Part shown: positions 53,592 through 62,209 of the stretch, piece by piece
How the letters are laid out: each line of letters starts with the position of its first letter
Position numbering within the stretch: position 1 is the stretch's first letter
NCBI RefSeq assembly: GCF_020034665.1
Contig: NZ_JAIQDI010000001.1
Span: 124,001-188,000 of the forward strand
Origin: Niabella beijingensis
Lineage (GTDB): Bacteria; Bacteroidota; Bacteroidia; Chitinophagales; Chitinophagaceae
Direction: 5' to 3'
Length of the DNA: 64,000 bases
Notes under the pieces: generated by a model
What the model was told of the DNA's origin: nothing
Seen by the model: the letters and a program-made list of their open reading frames with translations, nothing else
Databases searched by the model: none
Position numbers and translations under genes: made by a program

Positions 53592-54872
53592 TCAGACAAC
53601 AAATCCATTGGGAAGCACTGCTCCTTTTTTTACCACAATGATGCCGTCCTTTACGGTATACAGTTCGTGATCGGTATTTTCCAGGTGTGTTCCCCCGTTC
53701 AGCCGCACATCGTCGCCGATCCGGCAGTTCTTATCAATGATACAATTCCGCAGGTAGCACCGTTTCCCGATACCAATAGGAGGTATCCCTTTGTTCTGAT
53801 CCCGGCTCAGATCTTCGATGGTCTCGTAAAAATCACTGCCCATTATATAACAGCTGGCGATCGTGGAACCATACCCGATGCGGGAGCGAATACCCACCAC
53901 GCTGTGCTCAATACGGGAAGCATTGATAATGCATCCTTCGGCGATCACCGTTTTTTCGAGTGTGGTGCCGCTGATCTTGGCGGGTGGCAGCATCCGCGGA
54001 CGTGTAAAGATCGCTTTGGTATTATCAAATAAATTGAATTCCGGTATGTCGGAGGTCAGCTCCAGGTTGGCTTCAAAGAACGAATAGATATTACCGATAT
54101 CGGTCCAGTAGCCTTCATACTGGAAACTGGCCACTTTGTATTCGCTGATGGAGGCAGGTATGATCTCTTTTCCAAAATCAGTGGCCTCCGGATGTTTCTT
54201 CAGCAACAGGGATTCGAGCAGTTTCCGGTTGAATATATAGATCCCCATGGAAGCCAGGTAGTTCCTCCCCTTCTGCTGCATCGCAGCACCTGTATCACTT
54301 TCCCAGTCGCCCAGTATGTCTTTTGACGGCTTCTCTATAAACGAGGTGATGTAGTGGTTTTCATCCGTCTTCAGGATCCCGAATTCAGGAGCCTCCCGTT
54401 CTCCCACGGGTATGGTTGCAATGGAAATTTCCGCGCCGGTCTCTTTATGATGCTGCAGCATCTTGTTAAAGTCCATCTGATACAGCTGATCGCCGGAAAG
54501 AATCAGTACATAATCGCTGTGAAAAGGTGCCAGGTGCCGGAAACTCTGGCGTACCGCATCCGCCGTACCCTGGAACCAGGTCGGGTTATCGGGGGTTTGC
54601 TCGGCAGCAAGTATATCTACAAAAGCGGTACTGAAAGCACTGAAACGATACGTATTCTTTATATGCCTGTTCAGGGAAGCGGAGTTAAACTGGGTCAATA
54701 CAAACATCCGGTGGATCTCTGAATTGATGCAGTTGGAAATCGGTATGTCTACCAGCCGGTATTTCCCCGCAATGGGTACGGCCGGCTTCGACCGGGTGCT
54801 GGTTAACGGCGCCAATCTGGATCCCGCTCCTCCTCCCAAGATCATGGCGATAATCTGATTTGAAATGGACAT
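53592..54872 (-). CDS. glgC: Glucose-1-phosphate adenylyltransferase GlgC
   Basis: 426 aa. The pyrophosphorylase signature MILGGGAGSRLAPLTSTRSK is followed by PAVPIAGKYRLVDIPISNCINS (about 10-50). GTADAVRQ and SGDQLYQMD line the nucleotide pocket; the C-terminal half is a left-handed beta-helix (residues about 300-420; IGDDVRLNGG). It makes ADP-glucose from glucose-1-phosphate and ATP, the committed step to glycogen. It lies 69 bp downstream of glgA on the same strand. Confidence 0.96.
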   Translation of the reverse strand: MSISNQIIAMILGGGAGSRLAPLTSTRSKPAVPIAGKYRLVDIPISNCINSEIHRMFVLTQFNSASLNRHIKNTYRFSAFSTAFVDILAAEQTPDNPTWFQGTADAVRQSFRHLAPFHSDYVLILSGDQLYQMDFNKMLQHHKETGAEISIATIPVGEREAPEFGILKTDENHYITSFIEKPSKDILGDWESDTGAAMQQKGRNYLASMGIYIFNRKLLESLLLKKHPEATDFGKEIIPASISEYKVASFQYEGYWTDIGNIYSFFEANLELTSDIPEFNLFDNTKAIFTRPRMLPPAKISGTTLEKTVIAEGCIINASRIEHSVVGIRSRIGYGSTIASCYIMGSDFYETIEDLSRDQNKGIPPIGIGKRCYLRNCIIDKNCRIGDDVRLNGGTHLENTDHELYTVKDGIIVVKKGAVLPNGFVV

Positions 54873-54941
54873 ATATAATAGTTTAAAATTGCTTGGCGTT
54901 ATAAATATAATCAGGAATCAATAAAACCCGGTATTATTATT

Positions 54942-56372
54942 TTATTGCTTGGGCCGAAGGGATTCGTAGAGCTGGAGGTATTGCTTTGCCGACATATCCC
55001 AGCCATGGTCAATGGTCATGATCCTGGTGCGCATGGCATCGTAAAGATCCTGTTTATTCGAATAAAGATCGATCGCGCGCCCTACGGAATACGCTATATC
55101 GCCCACGCTGGACTGCTCCATTTTAATACCAAATCCGCCCTGGTCGCCATAGTCCACCACCGTATCCTTCAGCCCGCCGATGTTCCGTACCATCGGAACC
55201 GTTCCGTAACGCAGTGCATACAACTGGTTCAGTCCGCAGGGCTCCACCCGGCTGGGCATCAGCAGGAAATCGGAGCCGGCATACAGCAGGTGGCTCAGCC
55301 CTTCATTATAGCCGATATACGCATTAAAATAACCTTTGAACCGGCGTTTCATCTGGTCCAGCTGATTCTCTATTTCAGGATCACCGGAACCCAGCACCAG
55401 GAAATTGGCCTTGCCCTGGTACTGGTAAATGGATTGACCGATCGCATCCGGCAACAGGTCGGCAGCCTTCTCTCCCACCAGTCTTCCGATAAAAGTGATC
55501 AGCGGTTTTTCAGGATCCAGTCCGAACTGCGCCGATAATTCTTTTTTATTCTTTTCCTTCCCCTGGATCACCTGTTCATCGTCGTAGTTTTTTGCAATAA
55601 ACCCATCCGTCTGCGGGTTCCAGACCGCGGTATCGATACCATTAATGATACCGATGCTCTTTCCTTTTTCATATTCAAAAAGATTTTCCAGTCCGTTTGC
55701 TGAATGCTTCAGTTCATCCATATAGCTGGGACTTACCGTCGTTACTTTCCAGGCGCATTTAATGGCTGCGGCCATGGGGTTTATGGCATTGTTCCAGTCC
55801 AGCAATCCCCAGTTCCACGAATCATAGGCCGGCAGGTAGTAATGTTTGTCCCAGCTGAACTGCCCCTGGTATTCGCCGTTGTGCACCGTAAATACGGTAG
55901 GCACATTACCCAGCTGGTAACGGAAGGCATAGGCATGACGTGCCATGAACGGGATCAGCCCGGTATGATGATCATGACAGTGAATGATATCCGGACGGTG
56001 TTGCCAGCGGCCGATCCAGTCGCAAACCGCCAGCTGAAAAGCAATAAAGCGTTCTGTGTCGTCTTCATAACCATAGATGCGTTCGCGGTCCAGTTTACCG
56101 TTGATATCTACCAGGTAAAGATCAAATCCCAGCTTATTGGTTTTTTCCTTGATCACACTGTATTTGAACCATTCATTTCCCAGCGCCTGCCCGCCCTCAT
56201 GTACCAGTTCCCATTCGTTCTGATATAAAAACTTTGTGCGGTACATCGGCATCACTACTTTGGCGATATGGCCCAGTTCATTCTGATACTTCGGCAACGC
56301 TCCCACAACATCTCCCAATCCTCCGGCTTTGGCCATGGGATAGCACTCTGCCGATACATGAATTATTTCCAT
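54942..56372 (-). CDS. glgA: Glycogen synthase GlgA (GT5)
   Basis: 476 aa from the ATG at 56372. The open frame reaches 56405, but the canonical N-terminus MEIIHVSAECYPMAKAGGLG begins at 56372, so I chose that. The KAGGLGDVVGALPK ADP-glucose loop is present, as are DIIHCHDHHTGLIPF, VPTVFTVHNGEYQGQF and the C-terminal SRVEPCGLNQLYALRYGTVPMVRNIGGLKDTV. It extends alpha-1,4-glucan chains from ADP-glucose. It is the first gene of the glgA-glgC unit and divergent from the sugar transporter at 56507. Confidence 0.96.
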   Translation of the reverse strand: MEIIHVSAECYPMAKAGGLGDVVGALPKYQNELGHIAKVVMPMYRTKFLYQNEWELVHEGGQALGNEWFKYSVIKEKTNKLGFDLYLVDINGKLDRERIYGYEDDTERFIAFQLAVCDWIGRWQHRPDIIHCHDHHTGLIPFMARHAYAFRYQLGNVPTVFTVHNGEYQGQFSWDKHYYLPAYDSWNWGLLDWNNAINPMAAAIKCAWKVTTVSPSYMDELKHSANGLENLFEYEKGKSIGIINGIDTAVWNPQTDGFIAKNYDDEQVIQGKEKNKKELSAQFGLDPEKPLITFIGRLVGEKAADLLPDAIGQSIYQYQGKANFLVLGSGDPEIENQLDQMKRRFKGYFNAYIGYNEGLSHLLYAGSDFLLMPSRVEPCGLNQLYALRYGTVPMVRNIGGLKDTVVDYGDQGGFGIKMEQSSVGDIAYSVGRAIDLYSNKQDLYDAMRTRIMTIDHGWDMSAKQYLQLYESLRPKQ

Positions 56373-56506
56373 AATACTGATTTCTTCCGTTACTAATGTA
56401 AGCAATATTTACAAATGAAAATATAAATTGAAACGGAAAGAATTAAAATTTTTATTTAGATGATAACTATTTACATTTACTTCCTGATAAAAAACAAACG
56501 ATTGAC

Positions 56507-57985
56507 ATGAGTAATCAAACGACCAAGTGGTCACAATTCGGAACACTGATCATCGTGTTCTTTTTTTGGGGTTTTGTTGCTGCCAGTAATGATATATTGA
56601 TCCCGGTTTTTAAAGAAAAGCTTCATTTAACACAGGTTCAGTCGCAGATGGTTTCTTTTGCCTTTTATGTGGCTTATACCGTAGGATCACTGATCTTCCT
56701 GCTGATCAGCAGTGCCATCAGAAAAGACCTCCTGCAAAAGATCGGCTACAAGAACGGCATTTCGCTGGGGCTGATCATTTCAGCATTGGGCACACTCATG
56801 TTTTATCCCGCCGCCGAGCAGGAATCCTTTACCTTATTTATTATAGGACTCTTTATTGTAGGCCTGGGGTTTTCATTACAACAGACCGCAGCCAACCCGC
56901 TGGCAATTATCATGGGAGATCCGAAGCTGGGTTCCCAGCGCCTGAGCCTGGCCGGCGGCATCAATAATTTTGGCACCACCATCGGCCCGCTTGTGGTCAG
57001 CTTCGCGATCTTCGGATCCGTTACAGCCTCCAGTGCCAGCGCCGACATCCAGAGCATCAAAGTGCCGTACCTCGTACTGGGACTGGCATTTGTAATTGTC
57101 GCCATTATCTTCAGGGTATCTTCGGTGCCCAATAAGATCGACCTGGAAGCTGCAGAACCGGAAGGTGCCGATGCATTAGAGCTGGGCAAGCCCCAGCAAA
57201 AAGAACTTCCGCAGAGCCGCCATTCGGTAATGGCCTATCCCCAGCTTGTGCTGGGTATGATCGCGATCTTCTTATATGTAGGAGTTGAGGTGAGCACGGC
57301 GGCCAATCTGCCGGAGTTTATGAAAGAGCACCTGCAAACCCCTACCGACAAGATCGCTCCTTTTGTATCGCTTTACTGGGCCAGCCTGATGATCGGCCGC
57401 TGGACCGGATCCGTGGGCGCCTTTAACCTCTCTCAGGGTGCAAAAAGCATTTTGCGCTTTCTGATGCCGTACATCGCCTTCGGGGTCTTCCTGCTTGTAA
57501 ATAAAATAGCCAACCATGATGTCACACCTTTTTATGTATATGCCATCCTCATTGTCGGCCTGATCGTTTGTGATATTTTAAGCAAAGGAAACCCGGCCCG
57601 CCAGCTTCTCATATTCAGCTGTATGGGTATACTGGCCCTGCTGGTCGGAATTTTTTCCGATAAAATGATCAGCGTGTATGCCTTCATCAGCGTGGGGCTG
57701 TTTTGCTCTACCCTCTGGCCCTGTATCTTCACCCTCTCGATTGCCGGATTGGGCAGATTTACCAACAAAGGTTCCAGCCTTCTCATCCTTATGATCATGG
57801 GTGGCGGTTTTGTCAGCCTGCTACAGGGCTGGCTGGCGGCACCCGAACATTTGGGCATTCAATATTCTTACTTTGTTGGTGTGGCTTGCTTTGCTTATCT
57901 TGCCTTCTACGCAATAAAAGCAAAGGCCGCCCTGAAACAACAAGGCATCGACTACGATGTAAAAACTTCCGGCGGCGGGCACTAA
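56507..57985 (+). CDS. FucP/GluP-type sugar:H+ symporter (MFS)
   Basis: 492 aa with 12 TM helices. FFWGFVAASNDILIPVFKEKLHLT and FSLQQTAANPLAIIMGDPKLGSQRLSLAGGINNFGTTIGP are characteristic of the fucose/glucose/galactose (FGHS) family. The 24-bp gap to the ROK glucokinase gene suggests glucose as substrate. It is an inner-membrane importer. The central loop (about 208-240) is long and charged. Confidence 0.9.
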   Translation: MSNQTTKWSQFGTLIIVFFFWGFVAASNDILIPVFKEKLHLTQVQSQMVSFAFYVAYTVGSLIFLLISSAIRKDLLQKIGYKNGISLGLIISALGTLMFYPAAEQESFTLFIIGLFIVGLGFSLQQTAANPLAIIMGDPKLGSQRLSLAGGINNFGTTIGPLVVSFAIFGSVTASSASADIQSIKVPYLVLGLAFVIVAIIFRVSSVPNKIDLEAAEPEGADALELGKPQQKELPQSRHSVMAYPQLVLGMIAIFLYVGVEVSTAANLPEFMKEHLQTPTDKIAPFVSLYWASLMIGRWTGSVGAFNLSQGAKSILRFLMPYIAFGVFLLVNKIANHDVTPFYVYAILIVGLIVCDILSKGNPARQLLIFSCMGILALLVGIFSDKMISVYAFISVGLFCSTLWPCIFTLSIAGLGRFTNKGSSLLILMIMGGGFVSLLQGWLAAPEHLGIQYSYFVGVACFAYLAFYAIKAKAALKQQGIDYDVKTSGGGH

Positions 57986-58009
57986 GTATGTAATAAATTG
58001 AAAAATGAT

Positions 58010-58975
58010 ATGGGACTTTTAGACTTGTCTAATGATTTAGCGATTGGGATTGATATAGGAGGCACCAATACCAAATACGGCATTGTGAACCACCGTGGTG
58101 AGATCCTGGAAAAAGGTGAACTAAAAACGGATGATTATCCAACTATAGAAGGTTTTATCAATGCGTTGTACGATGCCATGAAGCCCCTCATTGAGCGGCA
58201 AAGCGGATATGGCCTTAAAGGCATCGGTTTGGGCGCCCCTAATGGTAATTATTATACAGGCACCATTGAATATGCACCTAACCTCCATTGGAAAGGGATT
58301 ATCCCTATTGCCAAACTGGTAAGCGAAAAATTCGGCGTTCCCGCCACACTTACCAATGATGCCAATGCAGCCGCCATGGGAGAAATGATGTATGGCGCAG
58401 CAAGAGGAATGAAAGACTTCATCATGATCACCCTGGGAACAGGCGTGGGCAGCGGTATTGTGGCGAATGGTCTGATGCTTTACGGGCACGATGGATTTGC
58501 CGGCGAACTGGGACATATTATTGTGCGCCCCGGCGGCCGCAAGCACTGGAGCACCGGGGCAGATGGCTCCCTGGAAGCTTATTGTTCTGCTACCGGCATC
58601 ACCATTACTGCAAAAAAACTGAGGGCAGAAAATATTCATTCCAAACTGAATGAAGTACCGGAGGAAAAGCTCGATTCGCTGGCCGTATTTGAAATGGCGG
58701 AGAAAGGCGATGAAACCGCTATTGAAGTGTTCCGCTATACCGGTCAGATCCTGGGAGAGGCCCTGGCGAATTTTATCATGTTTTCCTCTCCGGAAGCCAT
58801 CATCCTCTTTGGCGGCGTAATCAAAGCGGGGGAATATATCATGAAACCTACCAGGGAGCATATGGAAAAGAACCTGCTACCCATCTTCCAGAATAAAGTA
58901 AAACTGGTATTCAGCGAACTCAAAGAAGCCGATGCCGCCATACTGGGCGCCAGCGCGCTTGTTTGGGAGGCCTGA
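58010..58975 (+). CDS. ROK-family glucokinase lacking the usual zinc cysteines
   Basis: 321 aa from the ATG at 58010; an in-frame TTG at 57998 is less likely. The ATP-binding GIDIGGTNTKYGIV is at the N-terminus; LTNDANAAAMGE carries the catalytic Asp, and ITLGTGVGSGIV binds phosphate. The ROK zinc motif normally reads GHxxx...CxCGxxGCxE; here the His is kept in GELGHIIVRPGG but the cysteines are absent (GRKHWSTGADGSLEAYCSA). It probably phosphorylates imported glucose and feeds glycogen synthesis and glycolysis; fructose or other hexoses are alternatives. It is co-transcribed with the MFS gene. Confidence 0.88.
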   Translation: MGLLDLSNDLAIGIDIGGTNTKYGIVNHRGEILEKGELKTDDYPTIEGFINALYDAMKPLIERQSGYGLKGIGLGAPNGNYYTGTIEYAPNLHWKGIIPIAKLVSEKFGVPATLTNDANAAAMGEMMYGAARGMKDFIMITLGTGVGSGIVANGLMLYGHDGFAGELGHIIVRPGGRKHWSTGADGSLEAYCSATGITITAKKLRAENIHSKLNEVPEEKLDSLAVFEMAEKGDETAIEVFRYTGQILGEALANFIMFSSPEAIILFGGVIKAGEYIMKPTREHMEKNLLPIFQNKVKLVFSELKEADAAILGASALVWEA

Positions 58976-59116
58976 ATGACCTGAGATACGGGGGCGGTCC
59001 CGAAAGTACGTTTACCATGTGTTGTCATTCGATCCCGGCGGGCTCAGGACAATATATGAATAGCGGCTTTTGATACCGCCTTTTTTAATTTTTATCCATC
59101 GTATATTAAACAAACA

Positions 59117-59608
59117 ATGGACTATAAAATTCCCGCGGCTACCCGGATCGGGCATGTACATCTAAAAGTATCCGATCTCCGGCGCTCCGTTGATTTCTAT
59201 TGCGGCTTACTGGGATTTGAAATCACCACGCGCTATGGCGATCAGGCTGTGTTCATTTCTGCAGGCGGCTACCATCATCATATCGGATTGAATACCTGGT
59301 ACAGCAAGGGTGCTCCGCCGGCCCCGGTAAAAGCACCCGGACTTTTTCATACCGCCATCCTTTATCCTACAAGAAAAGATCTGGCCAACATTCTTCACCG
59401 GCTGATTGAAAACAATTATCCATTGACCGGCGCCGCGGATCATGGAGTGTCTGAGGCACTGTACCTCGACGACCCGGACGGAAATGGCGTGGAACTTTAC
59501 TGGGACCGGCCAAAAGAAAACTGGCCGCAGCATCCTGATGGCAGTCTTGAAATGTATACGAGGGAACTGGATCTCGACCGGTTGCTGCAGGAAAGGGAAG
59601 AACAGTAA
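59117..59608 (+). CDS. VOC-family (glyoxalase/catechol dioxygenase-like) protein
   Basis: 163 aa with two beta-alpha-beta-beta-beta units. The first begins IGHVHLKVSDLRRSVDFYCGLLGFE (H13); the second has LFHTAILYP (H78) and DPDGNGVELYWDR (E126). H13, H78 and E126 can form the metal site of the family. It looks most like CatE/ring-cleaving dioxygenase-like proteins, but small VOC proteins have many functions and the substrate is unknown. It is a lone gene, followed by the tandem repeat array. Confidence 0.85.
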   Translation: MDYKIPAATRIGHVHLKVSDLRRSVDFYCGLLGFEITTRYGDQAVFISAGGYHHHIGLNTWYSKGAPPAPVKAPGLFHTAILYPTRKDLANILHRLIENNYPLTGAADHGVSEALYLDDPDGNGVELYWDRPKENWPQHPDGSLEMYTRELDLDRLLQEREEQ

Positions 59609-59690
59609 GAGTATAAAACATTAAGGGATTAAGAAACATTAAGAACCGCCGTTTTGTGTACAGCTTAATAATTTCTGTACCGGGCCGCTC

Positions 59691-60430
59691 TGCAACACTT
59701 ATGGTATTTTTTTTAAACCATTAAGAAGTTAAGAATAAAAAAACTTAATGCCCCTTAATCGCTTAATGTTTCCCATCGCTCCTACTACATCAGACCGCTC
59801 TGCAACACTTATGGTGTTTTTTTTAAACCAGTAAGAAGTTAAGAATAAAAAAACTTAATGCCCCTTCATTGCTTAATGGTTCCCATCGCTCCTGCCACAT
59901 CAGACCGCCCTGCAACACTTATGTTTTTTTTTAACCATTAAGAAGTTAAGAATAAAAAAACTTAATGCCCCTTAATCGCTTAATGGTTCCCATCACTCCC
60001 GCCACATCAGACAGCCCTGCAACACTTATGGTATTTTTTTTAAACCAGTAAGAAGTTAAGAATAAAAAAACTTAATGCCCCTTCATTGCTTAATGGTTCC
60101 CATCGCTCCTGCCACATCAGACCGCCCTGCAACACTTATGTTTTTTTTTAAACCATTAAGAAGTTAAGAATAAAAAAACTTAATGCCCCTTAATCGCTTA
60201 ATGGTTCCCATCACTCCTGCCACATCAGACCGCCCTGCAACACTTATGTTTTTTTTTAAACCAGTAAGAAGTTAAGAATAAAAAAACTTAATGCCCCTTC
60301 ATTGCTTAATGGTTCCCATCGCTCCTGCCACATCAGACCGCCCTGCAACATTCACTTTTTTAAATCGTTAAGGAATTAAGAACAAAGAGCCTTGATATCC
60401 CTTAATTGTTTAATGGTTTTATCAATCAGT
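59691..60430. repeat. Tandem array of about 108-bp units in alternating A/B order
   Basis: Units begin with TGCAACACTT at 59691, 59801, 59911, 60018, 60128 and 60236, and a degenerate one at 60344 (TGCAACATTC). Spacing is 107-110 bp. Units 1, 3, 5 read CCATTAAG ... TTAATCGC (type A); units 2, 4, 6 read CCAGTAAG ... TTCATTGC (type B). So the array is a three-fold repeat of a dimer of about 218 bp, plus a decayed last unit. Each A unit has CCATTAAG and CTTAATGG as inverted arms around an A-run and could fold. Nothing in the array looks like coding sequence. It fills most of the 909-bp gap between the VOC and DUF4136 genes; a decayed partial unit may begin at 59613. Confidence 0.95.
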
Positions 60431-60456
60431 CCTCAAACGGAATGCTTAAAAAATAA

Positions 60457-60484
60457 GGGCCTCCGCTAAAAATAACAGAGGCCC
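60457..60484 (-). terminator. Terminator of the DUF4136 gene
   Basis: GGGCCTC (60457-60463) pairs with GAGGCCC (60478-60484), extended by a few weaker pairs. On the minus strand it is followed by TTATTTTTTAAG. It lies 34 bp after the stop codon. Confidence 0.75.
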
Positions 60485-60517
60485 GTTGTAACTACCAAAC
60501 CAAACTACTATCGTCCA

Positions 60518-61153
60518 TTAACGTCCGCCATAACGCGGAGCGTTTCTTCTTCCGTCTGTTCCTGCATTGCGCGTACTAGATTCCCATTTTCTGAAGATCG
60601 CATCCACGATCCGGTCAATCTCCTTAGCCGAGATCCTCCGGCTGTTCACTTCATCCGTAGCCCAGCCCTGCATTACCGTTTCGTCGTTATCCGCATCAAC
60701 CATCGTAACGGTGATGGTGCCTTCTTTTGTAGGCACTTCATAATTATCATACCCCATAAATCGTGAAGGATAATAAACATTATAAAAACGGCGGCTGTAA
60801 GGATTGTAAAAAGTACGGAATCCGCCCCAGCTGTACCTTGGATCTGATTCAACGCGCGAACCCCGCTCCACCAGTACATCATAGCTCAATACCACATCCG
60901 GGTTACGGGATACCTGCTGCCACCCCATCCGGGATTCCAGGCGGCTCGAAATCGCCGTTTTGATCTGATTCTCCATCATTGTACTTCCACCCGTGCGTCC
61001 GCGGCGGTCCTTTTTCTCCGCCCAGGCAAACGTCCGGTATTTGTTGAAATTGGCATTGCGGGAAGTTTCCACATGCGCAGAAGGGCCACAACCAGCCAGC
61101 ACAAAAACGATCACGGCAGCCACTCCTAAAAATTTTATGACTCGGTTTTTCAT
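60518..61153 (-). CDS. DUF4136 lipoprotein
   Basis: 211 aa; lipoprotein leader (FVLAGCGPSA). DUF4136 features: NANFNKYRTFAWAE (33-46), ENQIKTAISSRLESRMGWQQVSRNPDVVLSYDVLVE (about 61-96) and the C-terminal EGTITVTMVDADNDETVMQGWATDEV. A Tyr/Arg/Asn-rich insert (SRRFYNVYYPSRFMGYDNY) sits in the middle. It is a periplasm-facing or surface lipoprotein of unknown role. It is a single gene with its own terminator, divergent from the SIMPL gene. Confidence 0.88.
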   Translation of the reverse strand: MKNRVIKFLGVAAVIVFVLAGCGPSAHVETSRNANFNKYRTFAWAEKKDRRGRTGGSTMMENQIKTAISSRLESRMGWQQVSRNPDVVLSYDVLVERGSRVESDPRYSWGGFRTFYNPYSRRFYNVYYPSRFMGYDNYEVPTKEGTITVTMVDADNDETVMQGWATDEVNSRRISAKEIDRIVDAIFRKWESSTRNAGTDGRRNAPRYGGR

Positions 61154-61336
61154 CGCTTTTCATTTTTCTACCAATAAGACGCAGAAAACGGAAAATGGAT
61201 AACAGCGGCGGTGTAAATTATTTGTGAAAAAACAGGGCCTGCATTAAAGCGCTTAACAATCAGGAATATACACAAGCCCGGTTTAATTTTTATTTTAGAA
61301 TCATCCGAAATTGATCCTGTTGATAAAAAAAAGGAA

Positions 61337-61344
61337 TACATTTG
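61337..61344 (+). promoter_or_regulatory. Putative -7 element of SIMPL gene
   Basis: TACATTTG matches TAnnTTTG; the start would be near 61351, leaving a 26-nt leader. An ATTG lies 23 bp upstream, slightly too far for a canonical -33. Confidence 0.4.
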
Positions 61345-61376
61345 ATACTCTTCTTTTTTTTTGTTAAATTCAAACT

Positions 61377-62150
61377 ATGAATAATACGGAAAACACAGCA
61401 CCCGGCCCAACCACCGGTAACCGCAACTTTATCGGTCTGGTAATTATCGGCATTTGTATTGTACTGGCAGGCTTTATCGTTGCCGGCGCTTATAAATACA
61501 AATTCAAAACACGGCAAACCATACGGGTTACAGGCAGCGCCGAAAAAGACTTTACCAGTGACCTGGTCGCCTGGAACGGCAGTTACAGCCGGGCAGACTT
61601 CGATCTTAAGGCCGCCTATGCGCAGCTAAAACAGGACGAGACCAATATAAAAAATTATCTTACCCGAAAAGGTATTACTCCAAAACAGATGATCTTTTCT
61701 TCTGTAAAAATCGACAAGATGTTCCGCTCCGATTATAACGAAACCACAAAATCCACTACCACTACCTTTAACGGGTACAACCTTACGCAAACCGTAAAAG
61801 TGGAATCGAATGAAATTGCAAAAGTGGAGGCGCTGTCCCGTGAGATCACGGAACTGATCGAAACCGGTATTGAACTGAACTCACCGGAGCCGCTTTATTT
61901 CTATACAAAGCTGGCTGATCTGAAACTGGACCTGCTGGCCAAGGCCGCCGAGGATGCCCGCAAACGTGCGGAGACCATCGCTAAAAACACCGGAGGATCC
62001 CTGGGGAATGTGGTAAAGGCCAATATGGGTATCTTCCAGATCACTGGTCAGAACAGTAACGAGGATTACAGTTATGGCGGCGCTTTTAATACCTCTTCTA
62101 AAAACAAAACAGCAAGCATTACCGTAAACCTGGAATGTGTGGTGAAATAA
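61377..62150 (+). CDS. SIMPL-domain (DUF541) protein
   Basis: 257 aa. One N-terminal TM anchor (about 19-41: FIGLVIIGICIVLAGFIVAG) followed by the SIMPL domain: IRVTGSAEKDFTSDLVAW, KQMIFSSVKIDKM, FNGYNLTQTVKVESNEIAKV and DARKRAETIAKNTGGSLGNVVKA. These proteins are periplasmic, form oligomers in some relatives and have been linked to stress responses. The function here is unknown. It is convergent with the helicase gene across a shared terminator. Confidence 0.9.
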   Translation: MNNTENTAPGPTTGNRNFIGLVIIGICIVLAGFIVAGAYKYKFKTRQTIRVTGSAEKDFTSDLVAWNGSYSRADFDLKAAYAQLKQDETNIKNYLTRKGITPKQMIFSSVKIDKMFRSDYNETTKSTTTTFNGYNLTQTVKVESNEIAKVEALSREITELIETGIELNSPEPLYFYTKLADLKLDLLAKAAEDARKRAETIAKNTGGSLGNVVKANMGIFQITGQNSNEDYSYGGAFNTSSKNKTASITVNLECVVK

Positions 62151-62151
62151 A

Positions 62152-62188
62152 AGTAAAAAGTGAGACGCAATACATCTCACTTTTTACT
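62152..62188. terminator. Bidirectional terminator between SIMPL and helicase genes
   Basis: AGTAAAAAGTGAGA (62152-62165) pairs perfectly with TCTCACTTTTTACT (62175-62188), a 14-bp stem with a 9-nt loop. T-runs occur on both strands. It sits 2 bp after the SIMPL stop and 21 bp after the helicase stop. Confidence 0.88.
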
Positions 62189-62209
62189 TTTGTGCACGAC
62201 CGTAAGAAG

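Noticed and set aside
59063..59092. GCGG...CCGC followed by TTTTTT after the glucokinase gene
   Set aside because: The stem is only 4 bp; the T-run is suggestive, but this is too weak to list as a terminator.
59691..60430. Tandem array considered as a CRISPR array
   Set aside because: Units are over 100 bp, contiguous and nearly identical throughout, with no unique spacers and no cas genes in the window.
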